Origin: Elusimicrobiota bacterium
GTDB lineage: Bacteria; Elusimicrobiota; Elusimicrobia; FEN-1173
Direction of reading: 5' to 3'
Assembly: GCA_016721625.1 (NCBI GenBank)
Contig: JADKHR010000001.1
Location: 2,694,066-2,758,065 of the forward strand
Length of the DNA: 64,000 bases
Made by a program: the position numbers and the translations under genes. A model generated the notes under the pieces. That model was not told where the DNA came from. It searched no databases and saw only the letters and a program-made list of their open reading frames with translations. Below, piece by piece: positions 16,250 through 25,700 of the stretch (position 1 is the stretch's first letter; the number at the start of each line of letters is the position of its first letter).

Positions 16250-18243
16250 TTTCCATGCTCCTTTATCAATGAGACAAGCCGGTCTTCGGCCAGTGAGGCC
16301 GAGAGTCCTTTTTCCACGCACTCTTTGCCCACATACAAATTGATTTTCCCCGGGCCTCCTCCGACGTAGCCGAAATCCGCGTCGGCCATTTCGCCCGGCC
16401 CGTTGACGATGCATCCCATGATGGCGATCTTGACGTTCACCAGATGGCCCGTTTTTTTCTTGATTCGGTCCGTCGTGGTTTGGAGGTCGAACAGCGTCCG
16501 GCCGCAGGAGGGACAGGAGACAAACTCCGCTTTGGTGACCCGCGCCCCGGCTCCTTGGAGGATGTTCGCCGTGAGCTCCAGTTCCCGTTCCAGGCCCAAA
16601 CCCGTTCGCAGGGTCAGGCTGTCGCCGATTCCGTCGGCCAACAGCGCACCGGCCAGGGTCGAGGCGGACAAGAGGGACGATTCTTCCTCCGCCGTCCAGG
16701 GGGCCACGATATGGAAGGGAAGTTTTGCTTCTTTTATCCAAGGTTGGGCGATTCCGTATCGGGCCTGATGCAAAAGTCGGGACACGTTCGTGTCTTCGAG
16801 CGCCAGGACCATGTTCGGGGTGTGTAAAAAAGCCGACCGAGCGGCTTTTAATAAATCCTCAACGGCCTCTCCAAAGAGCCAAAGGGGTTTCCCGGCCTTC
16901 GCGCAGGCTTTGGCGGTGTCCTCCGCCCCCTGGAGCCCCTTCGGGCTCAGGGCGATCCCGTCCGAAAGGGACAAGGCGCGGTCCAGATATTCTAACCCGT
17001 CGACGCGGGTCAAGAACCCCAAGCGGGCCGTTTCGAACCGCAGGGCCTTTCGGAAATGGTCCAGTGAAATGAGATCGTCCGTGGATCGGACGGGCCACTC
17101 GATGATCTCCGGAGGCAGGCCCCGGCCGGTCTTTAGGCGTTGTTCCAAAATGGTCAGAACGGCGGCGGGGTTCGCCGTGGCGGGGTTCAACCGCGCCACC
17201 GAGCGGGGCGGGTGGGCGCCGCCCACCCCCATCGGGCCCACTCGAACTTCGAGCGCCGGCCGCCGCGAGTAGTGAAAAGGATTGTCCGCCACGGCCTGGT
17301 TTCCGCTTTTGGCGTTCAAAAAACAGGTGGGGGGGCGGTGGTCGTAGGGGGCCGCCAAGCGGCGGGCCACGGGGATTTCCAGTTCGGGTTCTTCCGTCAG
17401 CGACACCCGTAGGGTGTCGCCGATCCCGTCTTCCAAAAGCGCTCCGATCCCCACGGCGGATTTAATTCGGCCGTCCTCTCCGTCGCCGGCTTCCGTGACG
17501 CCCAGGTGGAAGGGGTAGTCCATGTTTTCGTGGGCCATGCGGGCCGCGAGCAGTCGATAAGCGGCGATCATGACCTTGGGGTTGGAGGCTTTCATGGAAA
17601 GGATGATGTCGTGATACCCGTTCCGTTCGCAGATCCGGACGAATTCCAGAGCGCTTTCGACCATTCCCTCCGGGGTATCGCCGTAGCGGTTTAGGATGCG
17701 GTCGGACAGGGAGCCGTGGTTCGTGCCGATGCGGAGGGCTCGGCCCAGCCGCTTGAGTTTCAGAACCAGGGGGGTGAACCGTTCTTCGATGCGGGCGATC
17801 TCCTCGTCGTATTGGGTGTCCGTATACTCCCGGATTTTGAAGGCCTTGGCGTCGGTGAAGTTGCCGGGATTGATGCGAACTTTTTCCACGTGTTCGGCCG
17901 CCTCGAGCGCGGCCTCCGGCCGGAAATGGATATCGGCCACCAGGGGGACACGGAACCCCTTGGCGCGAAGGGCGGCCGCGATGTTTTTTAAGTTCGCGGC
18001 GTCGACTTCCGTGGGCGCGGTGACCCGGACGATCTCGCATCCGGCGCGAATGAGGCGCACCGCCTGGTCCACTGTCGCTTGGGTGTCCTGGGTGCGCGTC
18101 GTGGTCATGGATTGAATACGGAGGGGATTCTCCCCGCCGACGCCCACATCCCCCACGCGGACGACCCGGGTCTTCCGCCTATGGTAGGCGAAAAGATCAG
18201 GAGAAAAGGAAAGGTTTCCGGCTAGCTGCGCGACAGGGGTCAT
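16231..18243 (-). CDS. ispG: HMBPP synthase IspG, long form
   Basis: A 670-residue [4Fe-4S] enzyme of the MEP isoprenoid pathway that converts ME-cPP to HMBPP. The TIM-barrel part has PLRIQSMTTTRTQDTQATVD, ADIHFRPEAALEAAEHVEKV followed by RINPGNF, and IGTNHGSLSDRILNRYGDTP. The C-terminal domain has the cluster cysteines in FVSCPSCGRTLFDLQ and AIMGCIVNGPGEMADADFGY. It is far longer than the roughly 370-residue E. coli enzyme because of an insertion domain of about 270 residues, as in Chlamydiae, Bacteroidetes and plants. First gene of ispG-permease-methylase-namZ. A TATAAT ends seven bases upstream of the ATG, suggesting a leaderless mRNA. Confidence 0.96.
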   Translation of the reverse strand: MTPVAQLAGNLSFSPDLFAYHRRKTRVVRVGDVGVGGENPLRIQSMTTTRTQDTQATVDQAVRLIRAGCEIVRVTAPTEVDAANLKNIAAALRAKGFRVPLVADIHFRPEAALEAAEHVEKVRINPGNFTDAKAFKIREYTDTQYDEEIARIEERFTPLVLKLKRLGRALRIGTNHGSLSDRILNRYGDTPEGMVESALEFVRICERNGYHDIILSMKASNPKVMIAAYRLLAARMAHENMDYPFHLGVTEAGDGEDGRIKSAVGIGALLEDGIGDTLRVSLTEEPELEIPVARRLAAPYDHRPPTCFLNAKSGNQAVADNPFHYSRRPALEVRVGPMGVGGAHPPRSVARLNPATANPAAVLTILEQRLKTGRGLPPEIIEWPVRSTDDLISLDHFRKALRFETARLGFLTRVDGLEYLDRALSLSDGIALSPKGLQGAEDTAKACAKAGKPLWLFGEAVEDLLKAARSAFLHTPNMVLALEDTNVSRLLHQARYGIAQPWIKEAKLPFHIVAPWTAEEESSLLSASTLAGALLADGIGDSLTLRTGLGLERELELTANILQGAGARVTKAEFVSCPSCGRTLFDLQTTTDRIKKKTGHLVNVKIAIMGCIVNGPGEMADADFGYVGGGPGKINLYVGKECVEKGLSASLAEDRLVSLIKEHGKWREPQ

Positions 18244-18250
18244 CGGTAAA

Positions 18251-18256
18251 ATTATA
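18251..18256 (-). promoter_or_regulatory. -10 box of a probable leaderless ispG promoter
   Basis: On the minus strand TATAAT is followed by TTTACCG and then the ispG ATG, so transcription would begin at or within a base or two of the start codon. The -35 region is weak (TTAGGC, 18275-18280, with 18-base spacing). No Shine-Dalgarno fits between the box and the ATG. Confidence 0.5.
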
Positions 18257-18408
18257 CCAAACCATGCGGGTGGGGCCTAACGGAGCCCCTAAGGCTTTGG
18301 TCATCCCGATAACAGCACGAACTTGTATTGGAAAAATTCCGGATCCTTCCGGATGGGGCCGACTATTGGATCCTCACGCCTAATGTAAAGTCCGGGGTAA
18401 ACCTGCCT

Positions 18409-18486
18409 TTTCGTGAGATCACGAAAGTCGGCTCATGCCCGCTCACCCCTGATGGCATAGCCCTTTTTCGGCTGAGAGGGGGTGAG
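18409..18486. other. Structured intergenic segment (two stem-loops)
   Basis: The 380-base gap between ispG and the acyltransferase gene holds a perfect palindrome (TTTCGTGA-GA-TCACGAAA, 18409-18426), then a long stem-loop: CTCACCCCT (18442-18450) pairs with AGGGGGTGAG (18477-18486), enclosing an inner stem AGCC/GGCT (18459-18462, 18470-18473). This could be an RNA element or a protein-binding palindrome. An open frame of 60 codons overlaps it but has no ribosome site or homology that I recognise. The rest of 18244-18624 shows nothing else but the promoters listed. Confidence 0.35.
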
Positions 18487-18541
18487 GTATTTGGCCGTAC
18501 CATTGCATAAGTAATAATTCTAATTGAAATCGGCTTGGGTC

Positions 18542-18572
18542 TTGACAAGAGGGATGATTGAGCGCATATAAC
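18542..18572 (+). promoter_or_regulatory. Possible sigma-70 promoter of the acyltransferase gene
   Basis: TTGACA (18542-18547) and TATAAC (18567-18572) with a 19-base spacer, about 50 bases upstream of the ATG at 18625. The spacing is longer than optimal. Confidence 0.35.
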
Positions 18573-18624
18573 GATGGGAAGGAATATTGTAGTCTGAAGT
18601 GCCCTTCGTTTGGGGCCAACTTTT

Positions 18625-19515
18625 ATGATAACTCTCGGCGATTTTAAATTTGTGGTGGCAACGACCCCGGAATTGTTGAACGGAGTCTTTCGGCTCCGTT
18701 ACCAGGTCTATGTGGACGAATACGGTTTTGAGCACGCGGGGGACCATCCGGACGGGATGGAGAAAGACGAATGGGACCCCTGTTCCATTCACATGGCCGC
18801 ACTAAACTCCGAGGGCGACGTGATCGGGACGATTCGTTTGGTTCTGAACTCTTCGGCCGGGTTGCCGACCTTGCAAGCCGTGGCTCCTTTTTATTTCGAC
18901 CAGAACCCCCATTCCCAGCACATCGGCGAGGTGTCGAGGCTGGCGGTGGCGCGATCTTTCCGACGCCGGGTCGAAGATGGGTTCTACGGGGTTCAAGCCT
19001 TGGCTTCCCCGAAAGGGAGCATCGCTTTTCACCGGGCGGAGGACGGGGATTTCCCGAGCCAGGAGCGGCGTCGGCGGTTCGCGGTGGTGCTGGGGCTCTT
19101 TAAGATCATGTACCACGTGAGCAAGCGCATCAATCTCAAGGACTGGTATATGGTTTCGGAAAAACGGTTGTGGTACCTTCTGAAACGCTACCACATCCTT
19201 TTTAACCCGATCGGTCCGGAGATGGAATACCATGGGATCCGGATCCCTTACATCGGTCACATCAAAGACATCGAATCCCACATGATGAAGGCGAGCGCTT
19301 CCCTGGCCGAATCTTTTCAGGAGGGGCTCGATGCGACCGACGGGGCCGCCAGTGTGGCGCCGGAAGAATCGTCGGTCAAAAAAACCGACGTCAACCCGGT
19401 TCCGCCGGTCTCGTCGGTTTTTTCGGAAACGGAGGCCGAACAAAAAGCGCGTGCGGCGGCCCAGGCGGTGGCCGAGATTGTCTGGCCTCACCGGATCCCG
19501 CGGCGCCGGTCCTAA
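18625..19515 (+). CDS. Exosortase-associated-type N-acyltransferase (GNAT, AHL-synthase-like)
   Basis: A 296-residue protein whose first 225 residues resemble the PEP-CTERM/exosortase-associated acyltransferases (TIGR03694), GNAT-fold relatives of acyl-homoserine-lactone and N-acyl amino acid synthases. Visible are FRLRYQVYVDEYGF, the acidic H..DGMEKDEWDPCSIHM segment, VIGTIRLVLNSSAGLP, IGEVSRLAVARSFRRR and MYHVSKRINLKDWYMVSEKR. The expected role is N-acylation of an amine acceptor. The last 70 residues are low-complexity and probably disordered. The ATG at 18625 is used because the frame upstream has no homology. It points at the type III PKS operon end to end. No exosortase or PEP-CTERM protein is in the window. 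Confidence 0.75.
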   Translation: MITLGDFKFVVATTPELLNGVFRLRYQVYVDEYGFEHAGDHPDGMEKDEWDPCSIHMAALNSEGDVIGTIRLVLNSSAGLPTLQAVAPFYFDQNPHSQHIGEVSRLAVARSFRRRVEDGFYGVQALASPKGSIAFHRAEDGDFPSQERRRRFAVVLGLFKIMYHVSKRINLKDWYMVSEKRLWYLLKRYHILFNPIGPEMEYHGIRIPYIGHIKDIESHMMKASASLAESFQEGLDATDGAASVAPEESSVKKTDVNPVPPVSSVFSETEAEQKARAAAQAVAEIVWPHRIPRRRS

Positions 19516-19783
19516 TACCCCCCAAAAGCTCGCGTCCCCTATTCCCTCACCTTCCCCTCGCATCAGTGGCCCTGTCCCGTTCACCCCATCCGATATCGCC
19601 GGGACTGCACCGACAATCCGCAAAGGGCCGGACGGTGCGGCCGCTCCCGGTGGCGTGAACTCTGCGAACGGGCTCACCAGCGAAGAGGGAATTCTCTTTC
19701 AGAGAGTCAAAGAGACCCCGTTTTTTTTCGACGTCCTTTGTCGATGCTCGGAAACGCGAAGTCGGTTTTTTGTTTGAACGCGA

Positions 19784-20920
19784 TCAATTGAGTTCGGGTG
19801 GGTTCGGGGCGGAGCCGCCGTGGAAAACCCGGGTCAGTTGTCCCACGGCGGCGGGGGAAGCGAGCACGGTGCCGATGAGACGGGAGGAGAGGCGGGGGAG
19901 GTTGAGGACGGACCGAGCGACCCACCCCAACCGTTGGCGCTTTCCGTACGTTTGGCGCCAGACGGATTCATAGGTCGCAACGGGGTCGGCGTTTTTTCCG
20001 GCGGCGCGGATCGCCCCGTGGATAAGAGGCCCGGCGCCCAGGGCCCGGCCGATGCCTTCGCCCATGAAGGGATCTCCGACGGCCGCGGCGTCCCCGGCCC
20101 GAAGGGTTCCGTCAGAGGGGCTGAGGCCGCGGGAAAAGGGCAACGGTCCGACCCCCGCCCAGGGACTCTCTCGGCGGGACCCTTCCATCAGGAAACGGAG
20201 AGCCTTGTTCAGGACCCAGGCCTCGGAGAACACTCTTTCCCAGTCCAGGGCCTCCCCGGTTCGCCGATGGAGACCGCAGAGGTTGGATGTCCCGTCCGCG
20301 AACGTGACGATCCCCACGTAGCCTCCGGGATAAAAGTGCAGGGACATCTCTCCTGAAGACTGGACCACTTTCGAAAAAGTCGCGTTCCATCCATACCAGC
20401 CCCGGCCATCCTTCCGGAGCCTTCCCCCTGAAAAACGTCCGTCCGCTCGGACCAGGAGATCGGCCCGGACCGTTTTTCGCAATCCCGGCAAATCCAACAG
20501 CCACCCCTCGCCTTCCCGGCGATGTTCGCCGACGCGAACCCCCCGTTGGACCTCTCCCCCTGCGGCCTCGGCGGCGGAGAGCAAAATTTCCTCCAGAACA
20601 GGCCGGGGGAGGGATAGGCCTGGGGCCGGAAGCGGTCCTCGGTGATCCGCGCCCCGGTTGGTGGTGACCCGGATGGTGTGGATGGGCACGGCCCGCTCTC
20701 TCACCTGGTTTTCCAACCCGAGCCAGGCCAGGTGGGCCAGGGCTTCGGCGTCCAGGAAGGCGCCGCAGACCCGATGCCCGATCGTGGTACGCTGTTCGAC
20801 CAGCGTCACGGCGAAGCCGGAGCGGAGAAGCCCCAAGGCGGCGCTCGCTCCCGCTGGCCCCCCGCCGACCACGATGGCTTTTTTCAGGCCCGTTCTCCCG
20901 CCAAACTCACCCGGAACCAC
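19784..20920 (-). CDS. FAD-dependent oxidoreductase of geranylgeranyl-reductase type
   Basis: A 378-residue flavoprotein. The N-terminus has the dinucleotide motif KKAIVVGGGPAGASAALGLL followed by VEQRTTIGHRVCGAFLDAEA; the second FAD motif is LRAGDAAAVGDPFMGEGIGR, typical of the GGR/UbiH-like family. It is the last gene of a three-gene set with a methyltransferase and a type III polyketide synthase, a combination recurring in bacterial alkylpyrone/alkylresorcinol-type clusters, so it likely oxidises or reduces the polyketide product. GTG at 20920 overlaps the methyltransferase end; a start nearer KKAIVV is equally possible. The 268 bases between its stop and the acyltransferase show no gene. 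Confidence 0.85.
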   Translation of the reverse strand: MVPGEFGGRTGLKKAIVVGGGPAGASAALGLLRSGFAVTLVEQRTTIGHRVCGAFLDAEALAHLAWLGLENQVRERAVPIHTIRVTTNRGADHRGPLPAPGLSLPRPVLEEILLSAAEAAGGEVQRGVRVGEHRREGEGWLLDLPGLRKTVRADLLVRADGRFSGGRLRKDGRGWYGWNATFSKVVQSSGEMSLHFYPGGYVGIVTFADGTSNLCGLHRRTGEALDWERVFSEAWVLNKALRFLMEGSRRESPWAGVGPLPFSRGLSPSDGTLRAGDAAAVGDPFMGEGIGRALGAGPLIHGAIRAAGKNADPVATYESVWRQTYGKRQRLGWVARSVLNLPRLSSRLIGTVLASPAAVGQLTRVFHGGSAPNPPELN

Positions 20921-21597
20921 GATTCCCGACGCGCGGACAAATAGCCCAAACCGGCTTCCGCGGCCAGGGCCGCGAGTTCATTGACGCGAAAAGCCCGTCT
21001 CACCGAAAGGGGTCCGTCATGGCGGACCATACGGTCGCCCCAGACCCAACTGGAGAGACCGACCGCCCAATAGGACGGCAGGCTTCGCCGCAGGTCCGAA
21101 ACCACCAACCCCCGCCGGGCGCGACGGTCCAGGCAGTGAAGCGTTTCAGCGCGGAGCGCGAGCGGCATGTGGTGGAGGAAAAGGGAGGCGGTCACATAAT
21201 CAAAGGTCAATTCTTTCGGAATGTCTCGGAGGTCCCGGACGAGAACGGTGATCTCGGGGTAAGCGCGAACGGATTCTCGGGCCAGCTCAGCCACGGAGGG
21301 GTGCAGTTCCACGGCCGTGATTCGAAGCGAATGGCCAGCGGCCCGGCCCCAGCGGGCCAGGGCGACCGGTATATCGGCGCCGCCCGTCCCGACGTCCAAG
21401 ATGCGCACGGGTTCCCCCGGGTGCCAGCGTTTGGACCATCTTCGAAAATGGCCCAGAACGGCCTCCGCTCCGCCGAAACGGCGGTTGGTGAGGGCGAGAT
21501 AGGCCAGGGCGCGGCGTGCTTGGACGGGGTCAAAGGGACAAGTGTCCATCCATTCGTCTTCGTCCACGGGAAGGCGGAGGTCGGGGAATAAATTCAT
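20884..21597 (-). CDS. Class I SAM-dependent methyltransferase (type III PKS cluster)
   Basis: A 237-residue methyltransferase. Motif I is VRILDVGTGGADIPVALARW, followed by ITAVELHPSVAELARES, motif IV-like FDYVTASLFLHHM, and LDRRARRGLVVSDLRRSLPS. This is the UbiE-like type seen next to bacterial type III polyketide synthases, where it methylates the aromatic or pyrone product. The start at 21597 (MNLFPDLRLPVDEDEWMDTC) overlaps the last codons of the PKS gene by four bases. The flavoprotein gene follows and overlaps its stop. Confidence 0.87.
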   Translation of the reverse strand: MNLFPDLRLPVDEDEWMDTCPFDPVQARRALAYLALTNRRFGGAEAVLGHFRRWSKRWHPGEPVRILDVGTGGADIPVALARWGRAAGHSLRITAVELHPSVAELARESVRAYPEITVLVRDLRDIPKELTFDYVTASLFLHHMPLALRAETLHCLDRRARRGLVVSDLRRSLPSYWAVGLSSWVWGDRMVRHDGPLSVRRAFRVNELAALAAEAGLGYLSARRESWFRVSLAGERA

Positions 21598-22674
21598 GGA
21601 AAACGCAGAAGAGCCGCGTGGGCTGAAAACCCCGCCCCGAACGAACCCATGAACGCCCACTCGCCCGGTCGGGGGGGGCGGCGCTTGAGGGACTCGGCCA
21701 GAGTGAAAAGAACGGCGGGGGAGGAGAGGTTTCCCGCGCGTTTCAATACCGCCCGCCCCGCTAAAAGGTCGGTGGGGGAAAGCCCCAGCTCTCGCTCCAG
21801 GGCCTCATGCACTCGGGCTCCGCCGGGGTGGAGAATCCACCGGCTTATGTCTGCTTTGGAGCCCCTGGCGGTGAAGGAGCTTTTGAAGGAGGGTGCGCGT
21901 GGCCCGGGCCGCCCGCATTGGAACTTCCGGAGAAAGGACGTTCCGGAGATGGCCCTTTTCGCTTCGAAACCGGAGGCCCTCCCTCCAGGCGGGGACGACG
22001 AGCGACGCCGTATCCACCAACGCGGGGCCTTTCCCTCCTCCGGACTGAAGCAGGACGGCGGCGGACCCATCTCCGAAAAGGGCGTTGGAGACGACGAGGT
22101 CCGGGGCGTCGTCGGACACCATGGCCGCCGAGCAGATTTCCGTGCAGACAACGGCGGCCAGCGCGCCGGGGTTCGCCAAGCAAAAGGAGTTCGCCGCCTG
22201 AAGGGCCGGCAGGGCCGCGCCGCATCCCATTCCAACCAGGTCCGCGAATGGAACGTCGTGCCGGAGCCCCGCCGCGTCGACCACGCGGGCCGCCAGCCCG
22301 GGACAAAGATACCCCGTGCAGGTGGCCGCGGCGAGGAAATCTACCTGGGAGGGGACTCTCCGCGCCAGCGACAGGACCCGTTTGAGAGATAGCGTTGAAA
22401 GGCGAAGAGCCTCGCGTTCGAACCGGGCATTTTTACGATCGAGATCCCGGTCTAGAATATCTTCTAGTTTCCGCACCGCGAAGTGCCGGGTCGCCACCGA
22501 ATGGTGAGAGAACACGCGACGATAAAAAGCCCGGGTCCTGGCCCGAAGGTCGAAGTTTTTTAGGATGAACCGGAGGGCATCTTTTTGAGAAACCCGAAGC
22601 CGGGGCAACGCCGTGCCCACCGCAATCATTCGCGTCACGGGAGAACCGTTGCAAGCCGGAAGAGGACGGGGCAT
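21594..22674 (-). CDS. Type III polyketide synthase (frameshifted)
   Basis: Chalcone/stilbene-synthase-family enzyme that condenses an acyl-CoA starter with malonyl-CoA units. The first frame (to about 21865) has the N-terminal core and the nucleophile in LVGMGCGAALPALQAA. The second frame, reached by removing one base near 21856-21866, continues KADISRWILHPGGARVHEAL and LKRAGNLSSPAVLFTLAESL, which supply the catalytic His and Asn, and ends GFSAHAALLRFP. All three catalytic residues are thus present across the break. Repaired length is 359 residues, normal for the family. Start is 22674 or 22629 (MIAVGTALPRLRVSQ). First gene of the PKS-methyltransferase-flavoprotein operon. Confidence 0.88.
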
Positions 22675-22732
22675 AGGGTGTGGGGAGAGCCTCTGGGAGA
22701 TACTCTACCATTCCTTCCGGCGGTCGGGGGAG

Positions 22733-22773
22733 CAAAAAGAAAGGGGGCCCGACCGCGAAGGCCCGGGCCCCCC
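22733..22773 (-). terminator. Rho-independent terminator after the glucanase gene
   Basis: On the minus strand GGGGGGCCCGGGCC, loop TTCGC, then GGTCGGGCCCCC is followed by TTTCTTTTT. It lies about 20 bases beyond the stop of the giant secreted protein gene and separates it from the polyketide operon. Confidence 0.8.
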
Positions 22774-22793
22774 GCTTCCTGGGAGGGAAGAAT

Positions 22794-25700
22794 TTATTGG
22801 ATGAGGGTCACGCGGAAGGTACGACGGTCCCCGTCTTTTTCCGCCACGCCGAAATAAACGCCGGAGGACACCGAATGTCCGGATCCGTTGCGTCCGTCCC
22901 AGGAGGTGGCGCCGTTGGTCCCCGCAGGGTCCAGTTGCCGCACCAAGTCGCCGGCCGCCGTGTGGATCTTCACCAGGGTTCCTTCCGGCACGCCCCCGAT
23001 CGTCACGGACGTTTGCCCGGTCCCCGGCCGAAACGGATTGGGATACACCCGCACCGTTTGAGGGGTCGCGGGCGGGGCTTGGAGCAGAGCCACTGTGCAA
23101 GGCTTCGACAGCGCGGCCGAGGGGCCCCACATTCGCCATTGACCCGTTTCCTCATCCAACGCGGCCACGGCAGACCGCAGGAGATCGGAACCGCGGTGGG
23201 CGTTGACCGTCACGGGCGTCCCATCCCCGTCGTCTCCCGAGATCCGCCAGATTCCGGCGCTTCTCCATGGGGACGGGGTGGGGGGAAGGGATTCCTCCAC
23301 GGGATCCAGGTAAACCGCCGTCTTGTCCGTCCAGCCGCCCGGGGGCGGGGAGAAGGTCGGCAAAGCCGTGGGAGCGGAGGCGGGGGAATCACTGGTTTCG
23401 TAAATGGAAAGCGCCCCGAACCCGGATGTCTTCGGCCCTGTGGACACCGTCGCGTCAAAGGAGGTGACCACCCCGTTTCCATTTTGGGCGCGGACCTTAA
23501 AGGCATAGGGCGTTCCGGCGGCGATCCCGGTGAGGGGGGTGGACAGGCTAGGCCCAAAATAGACCCGTGCAAAAACGCCATTTCTAACGGAACGATAGGC
23601 TCCGTAAAGCGTGTTGGCCGGATTTCCGTTGGCGGACCAGGACAGGGTGAGCTGCCCGTTGACCTTGTTCAAGGTTGTCCCCATGGGCGGGTTGGCCAGC
23701 GTAAAGAACACGGACGAGTTTGGAGACGAGGCGGTTCCGTTTCCATTGAACGCTTCCACCCTCACTTGCTGGGGCGTGTTGACCCCGAGGCCGGATTGCG
23801 TCCAGGACACGGTATTGGCGGGCAAGTTGTCCACCAGGACCGCGATGTCGGCGGCCCTTCTCACTCGGTAGCCGGTTTCGTTTGTGGCGTTGTCTTTCCA
23901 AGACCAACGGAGGCTGTTGTTGCCGCGGGCCGCCAACGAGACTTGTGAAGGGGCCGCGGGCGCCTTGCCGCCCACAGAACTTTGGGCCGATGTGACCGAT
24001 CCCCCCGCGTTTGAAGCGGCCACATACCGGAAAACCGTTTTACCTGGAAGAATACCGGTTTCCTTGAAGTTCGTCGCGTTCGCGGGAAGATTCGCGATGA
24101 GGGCAAAGGGGCCCTGGGCGCTGGTCGATCCATAGAGGCGGTAGGCCGTCTCGTTGGAGGCTCGATCGGTCCAGGTCCATGTTACCGCGCCGGAGGCTAA
24201 AACTCCGGTCAGGCCTGTGGGGCCTTGGACGCGGCTGTTGGGTCCTCCGCCCAGCGGGGGGGCCGCACCGGTCTCCAGCCGGATGAGCCGGATCCGTCCG
24301 TCCGTCGATAGGGTCACCAGATGGGACCGCCCGAGAGCGTCCAATGTCAACGAGGCGGGGGCGCTCCACCGTTCGTCCTCCGCCAGGGTGGTCTCCGTCC
24401 AGCCGGTCTCGGAACGGACGCCATAAACGGTCCGGGTCATCGGAGGATTGTAATTGTAATGCAGAACGTAGAGCGCGTGCGCGACCCCGGCTCCGTCCAG
24501 GGCGAATCCGGGCGCAGGGGTGTCGGTGTGGTCCCAATCCGGCGAATCGGAATGGGCGTATTCACTCGCCCATCCGGCGGCTGTTCGCGCGCTGTAACGA
24601 ACCCGCCCATCCCGGTTGTTCAGACAATCCAAAATGCGAGGTTGACCCTCCCCGTCCATCAGGAGGGTGGGTTCCACCCGGTAGCGCCATTCCTCGATGG
24701 AATCCGCCTGTTCCGGCGCGGACCAGCCCGCGGTGTCCCGGACCGTGTAGAAGAGGGCGTGGGAGTCTCCTATCGAGCCGAACGCCACGTTAAGCCGCCC
24801 GGTCTCGTCCAGGGCGAGGTGGCTCGTGTTCGCGGCCACGCCTCTCGCCACCGTTTCGATCAACCAACCCGCGCTTGTTCGTCGACCGTAGCGGAGTTCG
24901 GTTTCGCCTCCGGGAACGGACCAGACGACATGGGGGATCCCGCTCGGATCCACCGTCAAATGGACCACCACGTTTGGGTTCACGCCGGCGACGACCTCAT
25001 TTCTCCAGGCGCCGTTTTCCCGCAGGGCCCAGCGAATATTTCCGTCCCCGCTGTAATAGACGACCTGGGGCCGTCCAAAGGCGTCGACCGCCAGGTCCTG
25101 GGCGGAAAGAACAATATGTCCGTCCCCTGTGGGGATTCCCGAGGCCGTCGGATCGATCATTTCCCCCGCGGTCCAAGCCGTCCCATTCCAAAGGGCGTAG
25201 CGAAGTCCCTGCCGGGAGGGATCGTAAAACGCGACGTGCAGTTGTCCCGCTTCATCCATGACGCTTCGAATCGTCCCATCCGCCGCCAGGGGACCATAGG
25301 AGGTGAACACCGCGTCCGTGGTTTCGGAGGCCATGGGGGAGGACGTTTCGCCCGCATCGTTCACGGCCGCGACGGTGCGGTAGTAGGTTCGGCCTGGGAC
25401 GAGCCCCGTTTCCGTGAAATGGGTGGTATCTGCGGGGATCTCGGCTTTCAGGGTGAAAGGCCCGGCGGCCGATGTGGCGCCATACAATCGATAACCGGTT
25501 TCGTTCGCGGCGTTGTCCTGCCAAGCCCACGCGATCCGGTCCATGGCATGTCCGGTCGGAGCCAGGCCGGAGGGGGCCACGGGGAGGGCCCCCAATACGT
25601 TCTCGAAACGGGTTTCCAGGATGGAATACCCCCAGATGTTGCCGTTAATACCACCCCGTTGGCGGCAGAAAATGCGGAAGTAGCGGGCCGTCACGGCGGG

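Noticed and set aside
18328..18510. 60-codon open frame in the ispG-acyltransferase gap
   Set aside because: No Shine-Dalgarno, no recognisable family, and it overlaps strong stem-loops that explain the conservation-like look better.
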